Assembly (NCBI GenBank): GCA_024195585.1
Contig: SWBL01000012.1
Coordinates: 186,001-250,000 of the forward strand
DNA from: Aureobasidium sp. EXF-3400
Taxonomy: Eukaryota; Ascomycota; Dothideomycetes; Dothideales; Saccotheciaceae
Reading direction: 5' to 3'
Length of the DNA stretch: 64,000 nucleotides
Position numbers and translations under genes: made by a program. How positions within the stretch are numbered: position 1 is the stretch's first letter; each line of letters opens with the position of its first letter. The notes beneath the pieces were generated by a model that ran no database searches, had not been told where the DNA came from, and saw only the letters and a list, made by a program, of their open reading frames with translations. Shown piece after piece: positions 32,521 through 43,124 of this stretch.

Positions 32521-34215
32521 GTTAACCTTCGGAGCGAGAGCGAGCCCCAAGAGGAATAAGATATCAGATGAAACAGAAGCGAGAGCCTTTGGACCGATGA
32601 ACAAGAGCGAAGATTTGGCGGTCAGCAAACTACCTCGCTGTGCAAATGACCAATGTACGGGCCAAGGCGAGATAAGTAATTGGCGGTCCTGGGGTGCATC
32701 CTCCTCGAGGATTTGATCGTTCCACGCAGACACTCTCAATCAGGTGTTCCAGAACATGCTAGACCTCGGGAATGACTCGCGCGACTATGGGCATGATCCA
32801 ATAGCTCCAGAGACTACAAGGCTCATAAACAGACTTGTGCTTGGATACGGGAGAGAGACTTCGCTCCAACAACGACGAGAAGCTTGCGAACGATGGAGGT
32901 TCAATCACAACCCATTCAAGTTAGCGAGAGAGCCCACCATGTCCTGACTGGTCAATGAACTTGGCTGGCAGTCAAGTGGTGGTGGATGCGTTCAAGTAGA
33001 TATTGACTTGTCTACTATGGCGGTCTAGGAAGGCACTCCGAGCTCACTGAGTATTACACCGGCTGCCAGCGCTGAGGTCGATGTCTCTAACGTTGTTGGA
33101 AAAGCAATGTTCGATTGAGGAGCGGATCCAGTGGGGATGGTGTCGGAAACGAGCTAGGGACAAGTGGGTGCTCGACTGAGTGTCTAAATGTTGGCTGCTG
33201 TATGGATTTTTTGTCCAAATGAGAACTCGCACGAAAGCGTATTGGGAAGTCTTAAAGGCCTTTGTGTACATGTCCGACAGATATAGTGACAGTGGCAATG
33301 TCATCAGCAGTATCGAACACGAATGGGATGACAACTACGCACGCTTTGAAGCACAGCATTCGTGCAAGATCTCATCGGTAAGTGGTAACCACTTTCCCAG
33401 CGACGACATCTTCAAGAGAATTACGTCGAGGTAGTCAGAGGAACTCGTAAAGCCACGGTAGGCAGGTGAAAGACTCGCACATGCATCTATGAAACATATC
33501 CAGCAAACAACTGGTGCTTTGTAAAAGCTAGAGGACATGCACTACAACCTGACCTTGAATCTGTCTTTGAAGGTATGCGAGAGCTATCCATTAGGAACTG
33601 CGCGCGTAGGCTGTGGTGAAGTGGTTTGTGGTGAATGGTCGTACAAAATCGCTGCGCACAGCGATGAAGCACTATCAATGTACGCTTGTGCATAGCATCC
33701 ACAGTGATAGATAATAGATTAGACCTCCTCTGGCTAAGTTGACGGAATCTCCCACCGCTGCGACCATTCCTACCCCTCGCAAGCATAAGACTAAGACTAA
33801 GAAGGCCACTCGCTGGCGCTCGTTGCCATCCGCCGCGCTGGCCAGGTCTTTCTCGCTCGCGGTCAGCACCGCAGTTACGGTCGATATTGTCGCGAGCCCA
33901 GCGTAACCTGTGCGATTGCCGTTGCCATCGTGCGGTGTGAATCTGGGGTTCGGAAGTTAATTAAAGCAGCGTCGTCATCTCGCTGTTGCTTGGTCGAGCG
34001 CCAGTCTCTGTTGTTGCCTGTCTTGGTGGTTTCTTCGTCACGGAAGAAGCGCGAATGCTGGTTGTCGACCGCGGAAGGTGACGACGACAATGACGAGGCC
34101 ATCGCTCTGACCAAGAAGTCCTCGACTCGTTCAATCTCGTAATGCCACTTCCTTTACGGTGTTTCCGTCAATGGGTTGCTCCTCTGGTCGCACCAGCACC
34201 GCAAAGCCTCCTTCC
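32521..34215. other. Gene-poor; a GC-richer coding-like stretch at 33.73-34.14 kb
   Basis: At 33730-33906 a plus-strand frame reads KLTESPTAATIPTPRKHKTK and ends DIVASPA, and at 34080-34140 another reads DDDNDEAIALTKKSSTRSIS. They may be pieces of one decayed gene upstream of R1 copy E, but no splice solution was convincing. Confidence 0.3.
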
Positions 34216-34224
34216 TTCTTCTCC

Positions 34225-34423
34225 ACCCTCATCATGGCACAATTCATCTTCAACTTCTTCTGTTCCGGACCTGATGGCTGGGCTCATTTTGTACCTGGCG
34301 ACTGGACTCCTCCCGCCATCGCCAACCCTCATCATGGCACAATTCATCTTCAACTTCTTCTATTCCGGACCTGATGGCTAGGCTCATTTTGTACCTGACG
34401 GCTGGACTCCTCCCGCCATCGCC
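34225..34423 (+). repeat. 100-bp tandem duplication in R1 copy E
   Basis: Units 34225-34324 and 34325-34423 share ACCCTCATCATGGCACAATT through CTCCTCCCGCCATCGCC with about five substitutions. A 100-bp unit shifts the reading frame, so the first ATG cannot read through into the second unit in frame. Confidence 0.85.
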
Positions 34424-34896
34424 GCTGCTACCAATGAGAATGAAAACAACAACACCAGCTCCACAGATAACTCTGCCATCAAAAACACAACCAAGCAGAG
34501 CAAGAAATACTACTGTAAGTCTTAACCGTACCTTTACTCTCCTTATCTCGCTTCTAACACACTGTAGGTTCCTATGGCCATGGCCACAACAAGTCTCATA
34601 ACAGTCAACAATGTTACAGGCGCAAGAAGCGGGCAGACAAGGCCAATCGTCACACCAACCTACCGTAGAAGGTATGTAAGATGCCTCTAATCAAGACTCC
34701 GCAACAGAGGCAAAGTTGACAAATATGACAGATCCTCCATCAGGAGCCATTCGTTGCTGTCAAGGCTGGAGACATCAAGAAGGAGGACGGTGGCGATGAT
34801 GACAATGAGGATGTCTTGGCTCGGTCAAGCAATGCGGATCTAAAAGGAATCTTCGAAGAGGTCAAGAAAGAGGTGGAACACCGTGGTATCAGATGA
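34225..34896 (+). pseudogene. R1 family copy E (best-preserved member)
   Basis: First exon starts ATGGCACAATTCATCTTCAA (MAQFIFNFF) within a 100-bp tandem duplication; the downstream duplicate has TGG changed to TAG after SGPDG, so no start runs through. It continues as AAATNENENNN and KQSKKYY, then a split Cys codon at intron 34515-34567. The knuckle exon reads C-SYGHGHNKSHNSQQC-YRRKK, ending at TAG 34666-34668, followed by AAG and a GTATGT donor. Intron 34672-34743. The last exon reads EPFVAVKAGDIKKEDGGDDD, NEDVLARSSNADLKGIFEEV, KKEVEHRGIR, then TGA at 34894. The Cys/His spacing resembles a zinc knuckle, but no database family was recognised. Introns, knuckle and C-terminus are intact; the defects are the 5' duplication/stop and the shared TAG. 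Confidence 0.55.
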
Positions 34897-36720
34897 AGAC
34901 GCTCCAATTCGGCCCCTGGGTGCCGGAGGACAGTGGTGCACAGGCGTCTTGTATTATCAGGGGAAATCTACACTGTATACTCTTGGCAGATCGATCCGTC
35001 TACGTGATGTTTGTGCATGTCTGCTATGCCTTGTAGAATCATGCTCCTACAGAGCGTCAACTGGTTGCTGACGGCAGTCTGAGATCTAACATGTCTGTCA
35101 TGGTGACCTTATTTGTCGGTCTGTCCGATACTCGGAGTACGTCGAACCTGATAGCAGTGCAGATTAGAGTCAATGTGGGCTGTATTTCTGTTGTGGTCAC
35201 TCGAGCCATCGCCACCACTCTGACAGGCAGCAAAGCACAATCAGAGACTTAAGATTGCATGCATATAAACAGTCTCGGAACAACGTGAAGTGCGGTAAAA
35301 ACAGGTAACAAGGCGGGTTTGACTGACAGGAATACAGTAGTCATAAGTGATAGGCTGGAACGGAGGTCTTTCGAAAATTCTCGTTCCCAGAAATCGTGAG
35401 AAATCGACAAAACAACAAGCACGGACCGAAACCCACAACAAAGCCAACGTCAGTCCAAGGATTCCTGACAGAAACTTGACAAACAAAAGCGTGTATCTCT
35501 GACGAAGATTCCTTGCCGGCAAAGTATAGCCCAGATACCATGTATATCGCCGAAAATACTCTCGCGAATGATGTTGCGGCTCACACGCACCGCGAGGCTT
35601 CGTTCAAATATATCGACAGGTGGGGTGCCATCGAATATTGCTTGTCTTCCTTGCAGTGATCATGACATATGCTGACGCAAAAAGGAATCGGGAGCTCTCT
35701 GTCGACATCTCCAGAGCCTTGGACTTCTCGTCCGGCATGCGTCTGAAAGCACAGCACACCTCCTCTCGTGCGAGGATAGAATCGGTCGTTGTCCTAACCA
35801 CACTTTCTCTTTTCAAGCTCCTCCAACCGAACACTGCAGGGCAGCGCATGTGCCAGATTTGGTCGATCCGGATGATGTTTGATGCGGATGGCAGTCTTGG
35901 AACTCGAGGGGTCAATGTACAGTGCGGCGCCATAACTTGTAGTAATCGAGTGCATTCGAAAGTCTCTCTCTGGGGCTGCTCTTGAATCTCAGGCTTGCGC
36001 TTGAGCAGACTCTCGGATCCTGGTTTACAGTATAACCTTAACTGGCGGTTCAATACCATACGTGGTATGGCCTCTGTTCCCGCCTCTTTCCGTGCTCATG
36101 GGCTCGCGGTATAGCTCTGCGGCGCGTGGTGTCGCAACGTGCGAAGAGGGTCGGTACCATTCTTGGTAGAGTTCCAGCTAGACGGTGCTCTCGGCTCTTT
36201 GTAGGTCCTCGATCAGCGACGGAACTTCCGGTCTCGACTGGCAGGCTTACGCATAGCCATGGCGCAATTCGCATTGAGTAACCTCGAAGATCGACTGCTT
36301 GAAGGGGACGTCGCCAACTCTGCACATGTGCAAAGGCGCTGTCACATGGATCGAATTGGCGATTGAAGATTGTTGGCGAAAGACGAACATACCACTGATG
36401 CCGATAGTCGATACGTCTCGCGTACGCTTCATGTGCATTCTCAAGCTTGGTCAGACACTGCAAAAAACCGATAAGGTAGGTGTATGTCACGTTCCTGCCC
36501 TCCCGAAGGAGAAGCTACGGCAAGGTGCACGGGACTTTGCGTGGGTAGGCTACAGCTTGGATTTGCTTCTCGCTCTCTTCTTCTCTCCTTCATCACCAAC
36601 AATCCAGCAGTAAGTCATCCCCAATGCCCTATTATCCATCCACTATACATGAGATTCTGCTTGCTTTCACGCAACGCATGACTTTCGTCACATTTGGCCA
36701 CCCGCCCTGCTCAGCAAAGG
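34897..36720. other. Gene-poor, nothing supported
   Basis: Overlapping frames on both strands at 35.6-36.6 kb (up to 151 codons) have no domain, and the plus-strand one lacks an ATG. Pyrimidine-rich stretches near 36560-36600 may belong to the promoter of the next gene. Confidence 0.35.
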
Positions 36721-36724
36721 TGTC

Positions 36725-36900
36725 GCAATCTCTTCCTGACCAAGTCAGGCTTTTTCAAAGAGATGCTTGCGCATCTCTCATCCTTCGCGTTGCCTTTTCA
36801 TGCTGATATGGACATCTTCCATCATCGCTGACTCCATGCTGCAATGTGTCGGTGATGCCACAATCTCTTCCTGACCAAGTCGGGCTTTCTCAAAGAGATT
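36725..36900. repeat. Direct repeat of ~40 bp, 130 bp apart
   Basis: CAATCTCTTCCTGACCAAGT, CAGGCTTTTTCAAAGAGAT at about 36728 recurs as CAATCTCTTCCTGACCAAGT, CGGGCTTTCTCAAAGAGAT at about 36860, upstream of the Grg1-like/CCHC gene. Confidence 0.8.
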
Positions 36901-37026
36901 CTGCACACATCCACTCCTCTTGTCCATGCCCTCATCTCCGTTCTGTTCGTCCCGGGTATCGTGCTAGTGCTAATGTATGTATATATAGTGTCGCAACCAA
37001 TCTTCAACTTCTACTACGCGGGCTCA

Positions 37027-38145
37027 ATGCCTGCACCGGCTGCTCCCAACGCCAACAAGCCTAACGAGGGTATCGTCGGTCAGATCGACAACTCTCTCAA
37101 CAACGCCGCCCAGCACGTCTCCGAGACTGTCCAGGACACCTCCGCCACCGCTTCCAAGGAGGCCAACAAGGAGCAAGCCAAGGGCACCTCCGCCGCCGCT
37201 TCCAAGGAGGCCAACAAGGAGCAAGCCAAGGGCGACAAGAGCTCTGTATGTATATTGTACTTTTCTCTGTCTGATTTGCATCTCTTTGTGTATCTCTCTG
37301 TCTTGCCTGAAACTCTCTGCCCAGCCTTGACACTTTCACATTGCTCTTTTCACATTCCGTTTGAGATTTTGTCTTAATGGCATTCTCGTACACACAATCA
37401 GGAACCATTCCTGCCAATTGACTTCGTTTCATTCCATCTGATCATCATGTTGGCCAATTGCAAACTGAAGAACGTCTGCTAATCTGTCATGTGTGTAGGG
37501 CCGTACTTCCTCAACCGGTGGTGTCAAGAAGCCTAACGCGCGCAAGCGCAACAAGAACGTAAGTCGTGACATGTTTCATTTTCAGTATCCTACAGTCTCC
37601 TCTCATCCTCGATCAACTCTGGAAAAGGATGGTTCCCATGTCATTGCCACATCCCTGGCTGTTCACACAGGCTTGGTTGGGTGCAGTTCCAAGTCATTTT
37701 CACACTCCAAATCATGGATCTTTTATCTTGTGGGTTGCTGACGATTTGTATAGAAGACCTGCCACAATTGTGGCATCAGAGGCCACATCAAGGCCGAATG
37801 TCCCAACCCCAAGGGCGCTGCCGCTGCCGCCGCCGCCGTAAGTTCCAATCTTTCATAGTTCCTTTCCACACACTACAGTATTCTTTGCACGATACGATAT
37901 GCAGAAATGACTGACAATGTGAATTTAGGCCGAGACCGCCGCCGCTGCCTCTGCCGCCGCCGCTCCTGCCGCCGCCGCTGTAAGTTTCAATCTTTCATAG
38001 TTCATTTCCACACACTACAGTATTATTTGCACGATACGATATGTAGAAATGACTGACAATGTGAATTTAGGCTGAGACCGCTGCCCCTGCCGCTGAGGCT
38101 CCGGCCTCCAAGCCCAAGCGCCGTGGCTGGTTCGGTTTCTGGTGA
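37027..38145 (+). CDS. Grg1-like protein fused to a CCHC zinc knuckle, Ala-rich
   Basis: Five exons: 37027-37245, 37499-37558, 37754-37837, 37929-37979 and 38071-38145; all introns GT-AG and phase 0; 161 residues. Exon 1 encodes NNAAQHVSETVQ and two tandem copies of SKEANKEQAKG, resembling the glucose-repressible Grg1/CCG-1 stress family. Exon 3 encodes KTCHNCGIRGHIKAECPNP, a complete CCHC knuckle (C-x2-C-x4-H-x4-C) that usually binds single-stranded RNA or DNA. Exons 3-5 add a poly-Ala linker and a basic-aromatic tail PKRRGWFGFW. I chose ATG 37027; an in-frame ATG at 36973 would add MYVYIVSQPIFNFYYAGS, whose IFNFYYAG resembles IFNFFYSG of R1 copy E. A TATATA motif at about 36980 fits a promoter and the shorter start. 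The knuckle is by far the surest part. Confidence 0.72.
37138..37233 (+). repeat. 48-bp tandem repeat within exon 1 of the Grg1-like/CCHC gene
   Basis: Units 37138-37185 and 37186-37233 differ at one base and encode TSA(T/A)ASKEANKEQAKG twice, in frame. Confidence 0.9.
37838..38070 (+). repeat. Duplicated exon-intron unit in the Grg1-like/CCHC gene
   Basis: Introns 37838-37928 and 37980-38070 are both 91 bp and differ at about four positions; each starts GTAAGTT(C/T)CAATC and ends GACAATGTGAATTTAG. The exon between them (GCCGAGACCGCCGCC...) and the final exon start alike (GCTGAGACCGCTGCC...). This is a recent tandem duplication of intron plus Ala-rich exon. Confidence 0.92.
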
Positions 38146-38184
38146 ACTTTTTGCGTTCTGTTTGCGTTGCTGGTATGATAGAAA

Positions 38185-38757
38185 ATGAGCATAATGAGAA
38201 AACTTCTTTATCTTGAAATCAATCTTGGTCCTGTCTCGCCTGTGTTCAGCGACGTCCCGGCAAACCCTCGTCCTGATGGGCTGGGCTACAACCCTCGCTG
38301 TCTACGTCGGGACATTGGTGCCTACGCCGCCAGCATTGCTTCCACAGATGCCAATAGCACAGCTCTGATCAGACAAAACACATATATCGGAGATTTTCAG
38401 ACCGTTATGCAAGGCGACTTTGCAGCAGGCTTGTTGGGTGTTCATACAGCCGGTCACTTCTGGGTTGGTGGTGACCCCGGAGGCGATATCTTCAGCTCGC
38501 CAGGGGACCCTTGGTTTTGGACGCATCATGCACAGATCGACCGTACCTGGTGGATCTGGCAGAACCAAGATCCGGAAAATCGCAGTAGTGCCAAGGGTAA
38601 CAACTCTCTAGCTGGAACCATTACCTTGAACAACAGTCCGCCGTCCAGAAACACCAGATTGGACGATGTAATTGAGTTGGGTGTCAATGCCGAGGGTATC
38701 CTAATCGAGGATGCACTCAGCACCACGGCTGGACCGTTCTGCTACATTTATGTTTAG
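38185..38757 (+). pseudogene. Tyrosinase, 5'-truncated (CuB half only)
   Basis: A 190-codon frame from an ATG at 38185. From about residue 12, GPVSPVFSDVPANPRPDGLG and YNPRCLRRD match the inter-domain region of fungal tyrosinases, and GVHTAGHFWVGGDPGGD plus SPGDPWFWTHHAQIDRTWWI supply the CuB copper ligands (H, H, then HHxxxD). The C-terminus GPFCYIYV is the normal family end before the processing tail. The whole N-terminal CuA domain, about 180-200 residues, is missing: the sequence just upstream is the 3' end of the Grg1-like/CCHC gene, 40 bp away. A type-3 copper centre cannot form without CuA, so the product would not oxidise phenols. Frame still open, so truncation is fairly recent or the fragment is kept. 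Confidence 0.85.
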
Positions 38758-41700
38758 ATGTTTGGCTCTTGTATTGGCCGTCCCTTTGCGTATGGAACCT
38801 CCGTATGAGCTGAAGGCTGTCAAAATCCCACAATTGATTGATTCTCCATGCTGAGGTACAAGGTGTATCGTAAGCTGTCGACATGCACAGTCGTGACTTG
38901 AACATGAGTTTGACCATAGAGATAGCTTTCGATGGGCGTTTCTCTATAGAGACCACGTTCTTTCCGAGAGTAGTTATTTATTGTGCACTCCTGCAGCTAC
39001 ACGCTGTGACGGTCTTGAGCACACGGGAGGATCGAGCATAGAAGTGCAGAAGACATGACGCTTGCAATGGAACACGATCGTATTTTCCTCATCAGATTCA
39101 TCGTTTACCTCGTATAACCAGTCGTGCGGAAGGATGGAAATTAGGACCAAAACCAGATGGAAGGACCGGACATCAAGTGACAAGCGAACGAGTTGAGTCA
39201 TGGTGGTAAGTCCAGAGAGCGCATGGCCAAGTCAAGAAGGAAAGAGCGTCGTAGCGAGGAAGAAACGCACGAGTCGAACATTGCCAAACCAGGTAATATG
39301 CCCGAGAGTAAATGTTCGGCGCTGAGAAGGAACTGCGAACTAGACAAGCGATCGAGCTAGCAAATGCTTAGTCTCGCTTGGATCCGATATGTGACCTATA
39401 TCAGCCATCGAGAAGAACCGAAGTTGACTCTTCCACAGATCTACTTGGACTCGAGTAATTGTGATAGTCAACCAGATCAAGCTGCTAGAATAGGGCACAT
39501 TTCTAAATCTTCCCTCATGTTCCAAGCGGCGCATTTTGTTCGAGATCGACAGAGGTCCAGCCTCCATCCAGCGTTTCGAATGCAAGCGACATGTATCACC
39601 ATTCCAAACTTGTTGGCAGTGATGATCCGAAAGCCGCCAGGAAGGAAATCACCACCGAATGAGTCTATGCGGTCAGCAGTGTAGGCGACTGACGGCGAGT
39701 CAAACGTCGAAACCCGCCCGCTTCGGCCCAGATATGCTTCGGTCCGAACGCGACAACGCCCGACACACTCGTCATGCTGAGTATGAACATCGATGTGCGG
39801 TGTCGCTTCAGAGCGACTGCGGCTCAAACTCCAAGACAAGTGGTCACGAAGTGGTAGAGTTCTCGTGTTGTCAATCCCACAGCGACCACTTTGGACCAGC
39901 CGCTGCTGAAGCCAAAATCCAGTAGAGGTCTGCATCAACTATCAAGACGCAGAAGTGCTCTGCAGGGGACAGAGAGCATCCAGATTGCGTAAGTTTCAGG
40001 GTCCTAGTGGCCGACGACATGGTGCAAGAAATATCGCATGATCACAAGCTTGTGAGCAACGAGCATGCTGCAGATTTGTAGAGATCAACGGCGGTCGCGA
40101 TTCTGAGCTACTTGCATGTCATGTCCATAAGCTTTTGTGAGTGAAAACCGCGCCGGTGGTCCTGGCTGACCAGCGCCATAAGTTTGACTTTCGAGGTATA
40201 CCACTCTCTGGAACTGGGGCATGTGGTTTGTGAACCCAGGAATGCGGGTGGTGAACAGGGCGGTAAACTCTGTTGAGACATTGGAAAACCTGAAAAGTGA
40301 TGATCACTGGTGATCAAGGGTGTGAGATGTTGGCAACAAAAGCCAAACCAAGTGACATGTCGGCGTATTGGAGCTTAAAAAAAGTCAGATCGATCTATGC
40401 CTTTTGGCGACATCTCCTGTTCTCCACGGAACCATCAAATGCTGCACAGGCAGAATAACAAACAAACAAAGCAGACTCCTTAACAACCAGTGCTTCACGG
40501 GTCGGAAGATGTCTCGTCCTCTCGACACGACCATTCTCGTCTTCTCTGTCAGTGACATCTGAATAAGATAGTCTTTGTAAGCAATCGATGGTCATCGGGT
40601 TATTGAATCAGGGGTTGTCGCAGGATGTGTTAAGTGGAAGAACAGGTAGATGTGGTAGCCCTGGAGCGGCGGCGGCCCGTCGGTCGGAGAAACCATTATG
40701 CAGCCAACAGGGTAGGGCACGATTCATGGGGTAGAGCAGGATCGGTCCTGACTCGCAAAAGAATGTCGTCGAGCCGAGCCAGTTGGATGGCGGGTGTGCC
40801 TTCAAGGCCCAAGACTGTCGTTCAATCTGAGGCTGACGGCGGGATCTCACGGAGTTGCGGCATTTGATGATTCGCTGCATGCTAGAACACGACGCTCAGT
40901 TGTTTGCGTGCGGAGGGGACGAGAAGGTTGAGACTTGAAAGTGTCGATTTGAGTTTGTCCCAAAAAGGAAGGCCGCTTGAGAACGAGGAAAGAAGCATCG
41001 TCGTCTTGACTTTGCGCCAGATGTGTTCGTGCTCGGGTCTATCCGCCATTGGGTGCATATTGTAGGGTACATACGCGAGATACACCAGGACCTCGCACAC
41101 CCAGACACCGAGTCAGGGACTCACTTTCAGTCGGTCGGTTCCGATGGTACTCGCGGGCGGCAAGGCTGCGGAAAAGCAGATCGACAGCGTCAACAGCGAC
41201 GATGGGTCGCACGCATCACCCAGATGAAGCGGCTCATTTTTGCCTTGTAATAGGCAAGTAACCCACATCTACTCCGCATGGAGGTCACTCACTGTCTGGT
41301 CGACACCCACCCTACTCAACAAAGGATTGCTGAACCAGTACTCACCGGATATTTGCCTACAAAATTAAGGCTATATTCAACAGCCAATACACGATTCATG
41401 GCCTGCATCAGATTAGCAAGCAGCCTGCAGCCATGCATGACAGATACGAAGTGGAGGTATAACTCCAAGGTCGTTAAGAAGACTGAATCGCTTCATGAGA
41501 CATCTGGAGTCATGCTATGCTACAGACACGGGAGATTGATAGAGGGTACGAATCGTGAGACTTGCGAGCGTCAGAATGTCATGACATGTTGTTACAAAAA
41601 AAATTGGACAAGGCAGAAGGCAACACATGCCGTCAAAATCCATTCAAGTACCGAAAACTCCTTGACTCAAATGTCACCCCCTGTCTGAGTCTCAATACTT

Positions 41701-41960
41701 GTCTCCTGTGAACCAAGCATTGTATATTGACAATGAATAATAAATCTTTCGATCTCTCCCAAACACCGGCGTCATAAGGTCGTCAAGCATATGGTGAAGC
41801 AAGGGGTAAACAAAATATGCCGAAAAATGCAACGCTGAATGCGATATAAATAATGCACGTCATTCATTGATAGAGTCATGAACGGATGCTTCTCCCGATT
41901 GCGACACAGAGGCATGGACAGCGTTGTCCAGGCCTTGACAAATATGCTTCTGAGCACGAC
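38758..41960. other. Intergenic, nothing supported
   Basis: Overlapping frames on both strands up to 153 codons (39938-39477 minus, 41278-41688 plus) show no domain or splice continuity. Confidence 0.4.
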
Positions 41961-43124
41961 TCAGCGAAAGATCGTGACTCGTCGTGTCATCTCATGTATG
42001 AGACGACCTGCATCTGCCGAAGCAATTTTTGACAGGCCCTTCCAATTAGAAAAGGGTGTATCAGGGTTGTTGATACATTTGACCTGGTCCGCTTTGATCC
42101 GTGTAAGATGTTCGATGAATCGCGTTTCGTCCTTGTTGTAAAATGTTCGTCGTCCTTGGAAGCACAGGTCTAGGGTCTTGAGCATGGTGTGATTACCTAG
42201 TATGCGTAGAATGTCCATCAGATCGTTGTCGTTAGTGAATCTCCGCTCGTCGGCGTCTTTGAGGTGGGTGTTCATTGAAGGTTGAGCATCCTCAAACATG
42301 ATGATGACACGGCGAAGCAGGCTGACGTTAGCAAGACCGATGCTTTTGAGGAAGAATCGGATGTCCTTGTAGCCAATTTCGTAGACGTCTGTACTCCAAC
42401 GGACAGCTTGCTCCTTCTTGCGGCGCTGAAAGTAGAAGGTGTTCTCGGAATACAAGATACTGCGGCCCTCCTCGTGGACCTGACGACAGGTTTGAAGTAA
42501 TGAAGAAGATCGGCTGAAGTTGTTGGGATATGCAAAGTCCAACTTTTCATCTGAGACAAAGGCGAGTCGATAGATCTGATTGCGGATTTCGGCTGGCAGG
42601 TCCAGAAAACTGCGTTTTGAGGTTGTGCTGGGCTTGCTGATCTCTGAGGTAACGCTTGATGTACTAGAATAGCCAGAATCCGCACATGATGTAGAGCGTG
42701 GGGAGAGATATGCGGGAAGTGGGCGTGTCAGAGACTGGGCCTGAGCGAGCAAGGACTTGATGTCAAGATCTACGACTAGGGGTCCTTCATGACCAGGTGG
42801 AACTTCGACAGTCAAGGCCATGGGTAGCGGATCTCGATGCGTTGGGCTCGGTTCAAGGAATCCACAAGTTGAAGCAGAGTCACTGTTGACGCCAGTCGGA
42901 AACCTTGGGCTGCTTGGAGGAGATGCCGAACGCTTGCGCTTCAGGGAGGTGTTGTATTGGTCGCTGTCGACGATATATGAATCCAGAATGGGCTTCGTTG
43001 TGGGTGCGTCGAGGCTTCGTGAGCTGGGTGGAGTGGTATCTTTCAGATCGTATGAACAACTATATCGCGACGAAGGCCTGGTAGTTGTGCGTTGAGTTTT
43101 GCGGGCTTTGGTGATAGGTGCCAT
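41961..43124 (-). CDS. 2EXR / F-box-like domain protein
   Basis: Single exon, 387 residues, ATG at 43124. Residues 1-165 are Ser/Thr/Pro-rich and disordered. From residue ~170 the sequence RSFLDLPAEIRNQIYRLAFV opens a 2EXR domain, the very large Pezizomycotina family named after such motifs; SSLLQTCRQVHEEGRSILYS and ENTFYF follow as expected. The C-terminal part continues with helical repeats (SIGLANVSLLRRVIIMFEDA). Members are thought to be protein-interaction modules related to F-box proteins, but their partners are not known. No signal peptide or membrane span. Confidence 0.88.
   Translation of the reverse strand: MAPITKARKTQRTTTRPSSRYSCSYDLKDTTPPSSRSLDAPTTKPILDSYIVDSDQYNTSLKRKRSASPPSSPRFPTGVNSDSASTCGFLEPSPTHRDPLPMALTVEVPPGHEGPLVVDLDIKSLLAQAQSLTRPLPAYLSPRSTSCADSGYSSTSSVTSEISKPSTTSKRSFLDLPAEIRNQIYRLAFVSDEKLDFAYPNNFSRSSSLLQTCRQVHEEGRSILYSENTFYFQRRKKEQAVRWSTDVYEIGYKDIRFFLKSIGLANVSLLRRVIIMFEDAQPSMNTHLKDADERRFTNDNDLMDILRILGNHTMLKTLDLCFQGRRTFYNKDETRFIEHLTRIKADQVKCINNPDTPFSNWKGLSKIASADAGRLIHEMTRRVTIFR

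Noticed and set aside
35604..36059. Overlapping frames on both strands, the plus one resembling a signal peptide
   Set aside because: The signal-like plus-strand frame starts with GTG, not ATG, and neither frame has supporting features.
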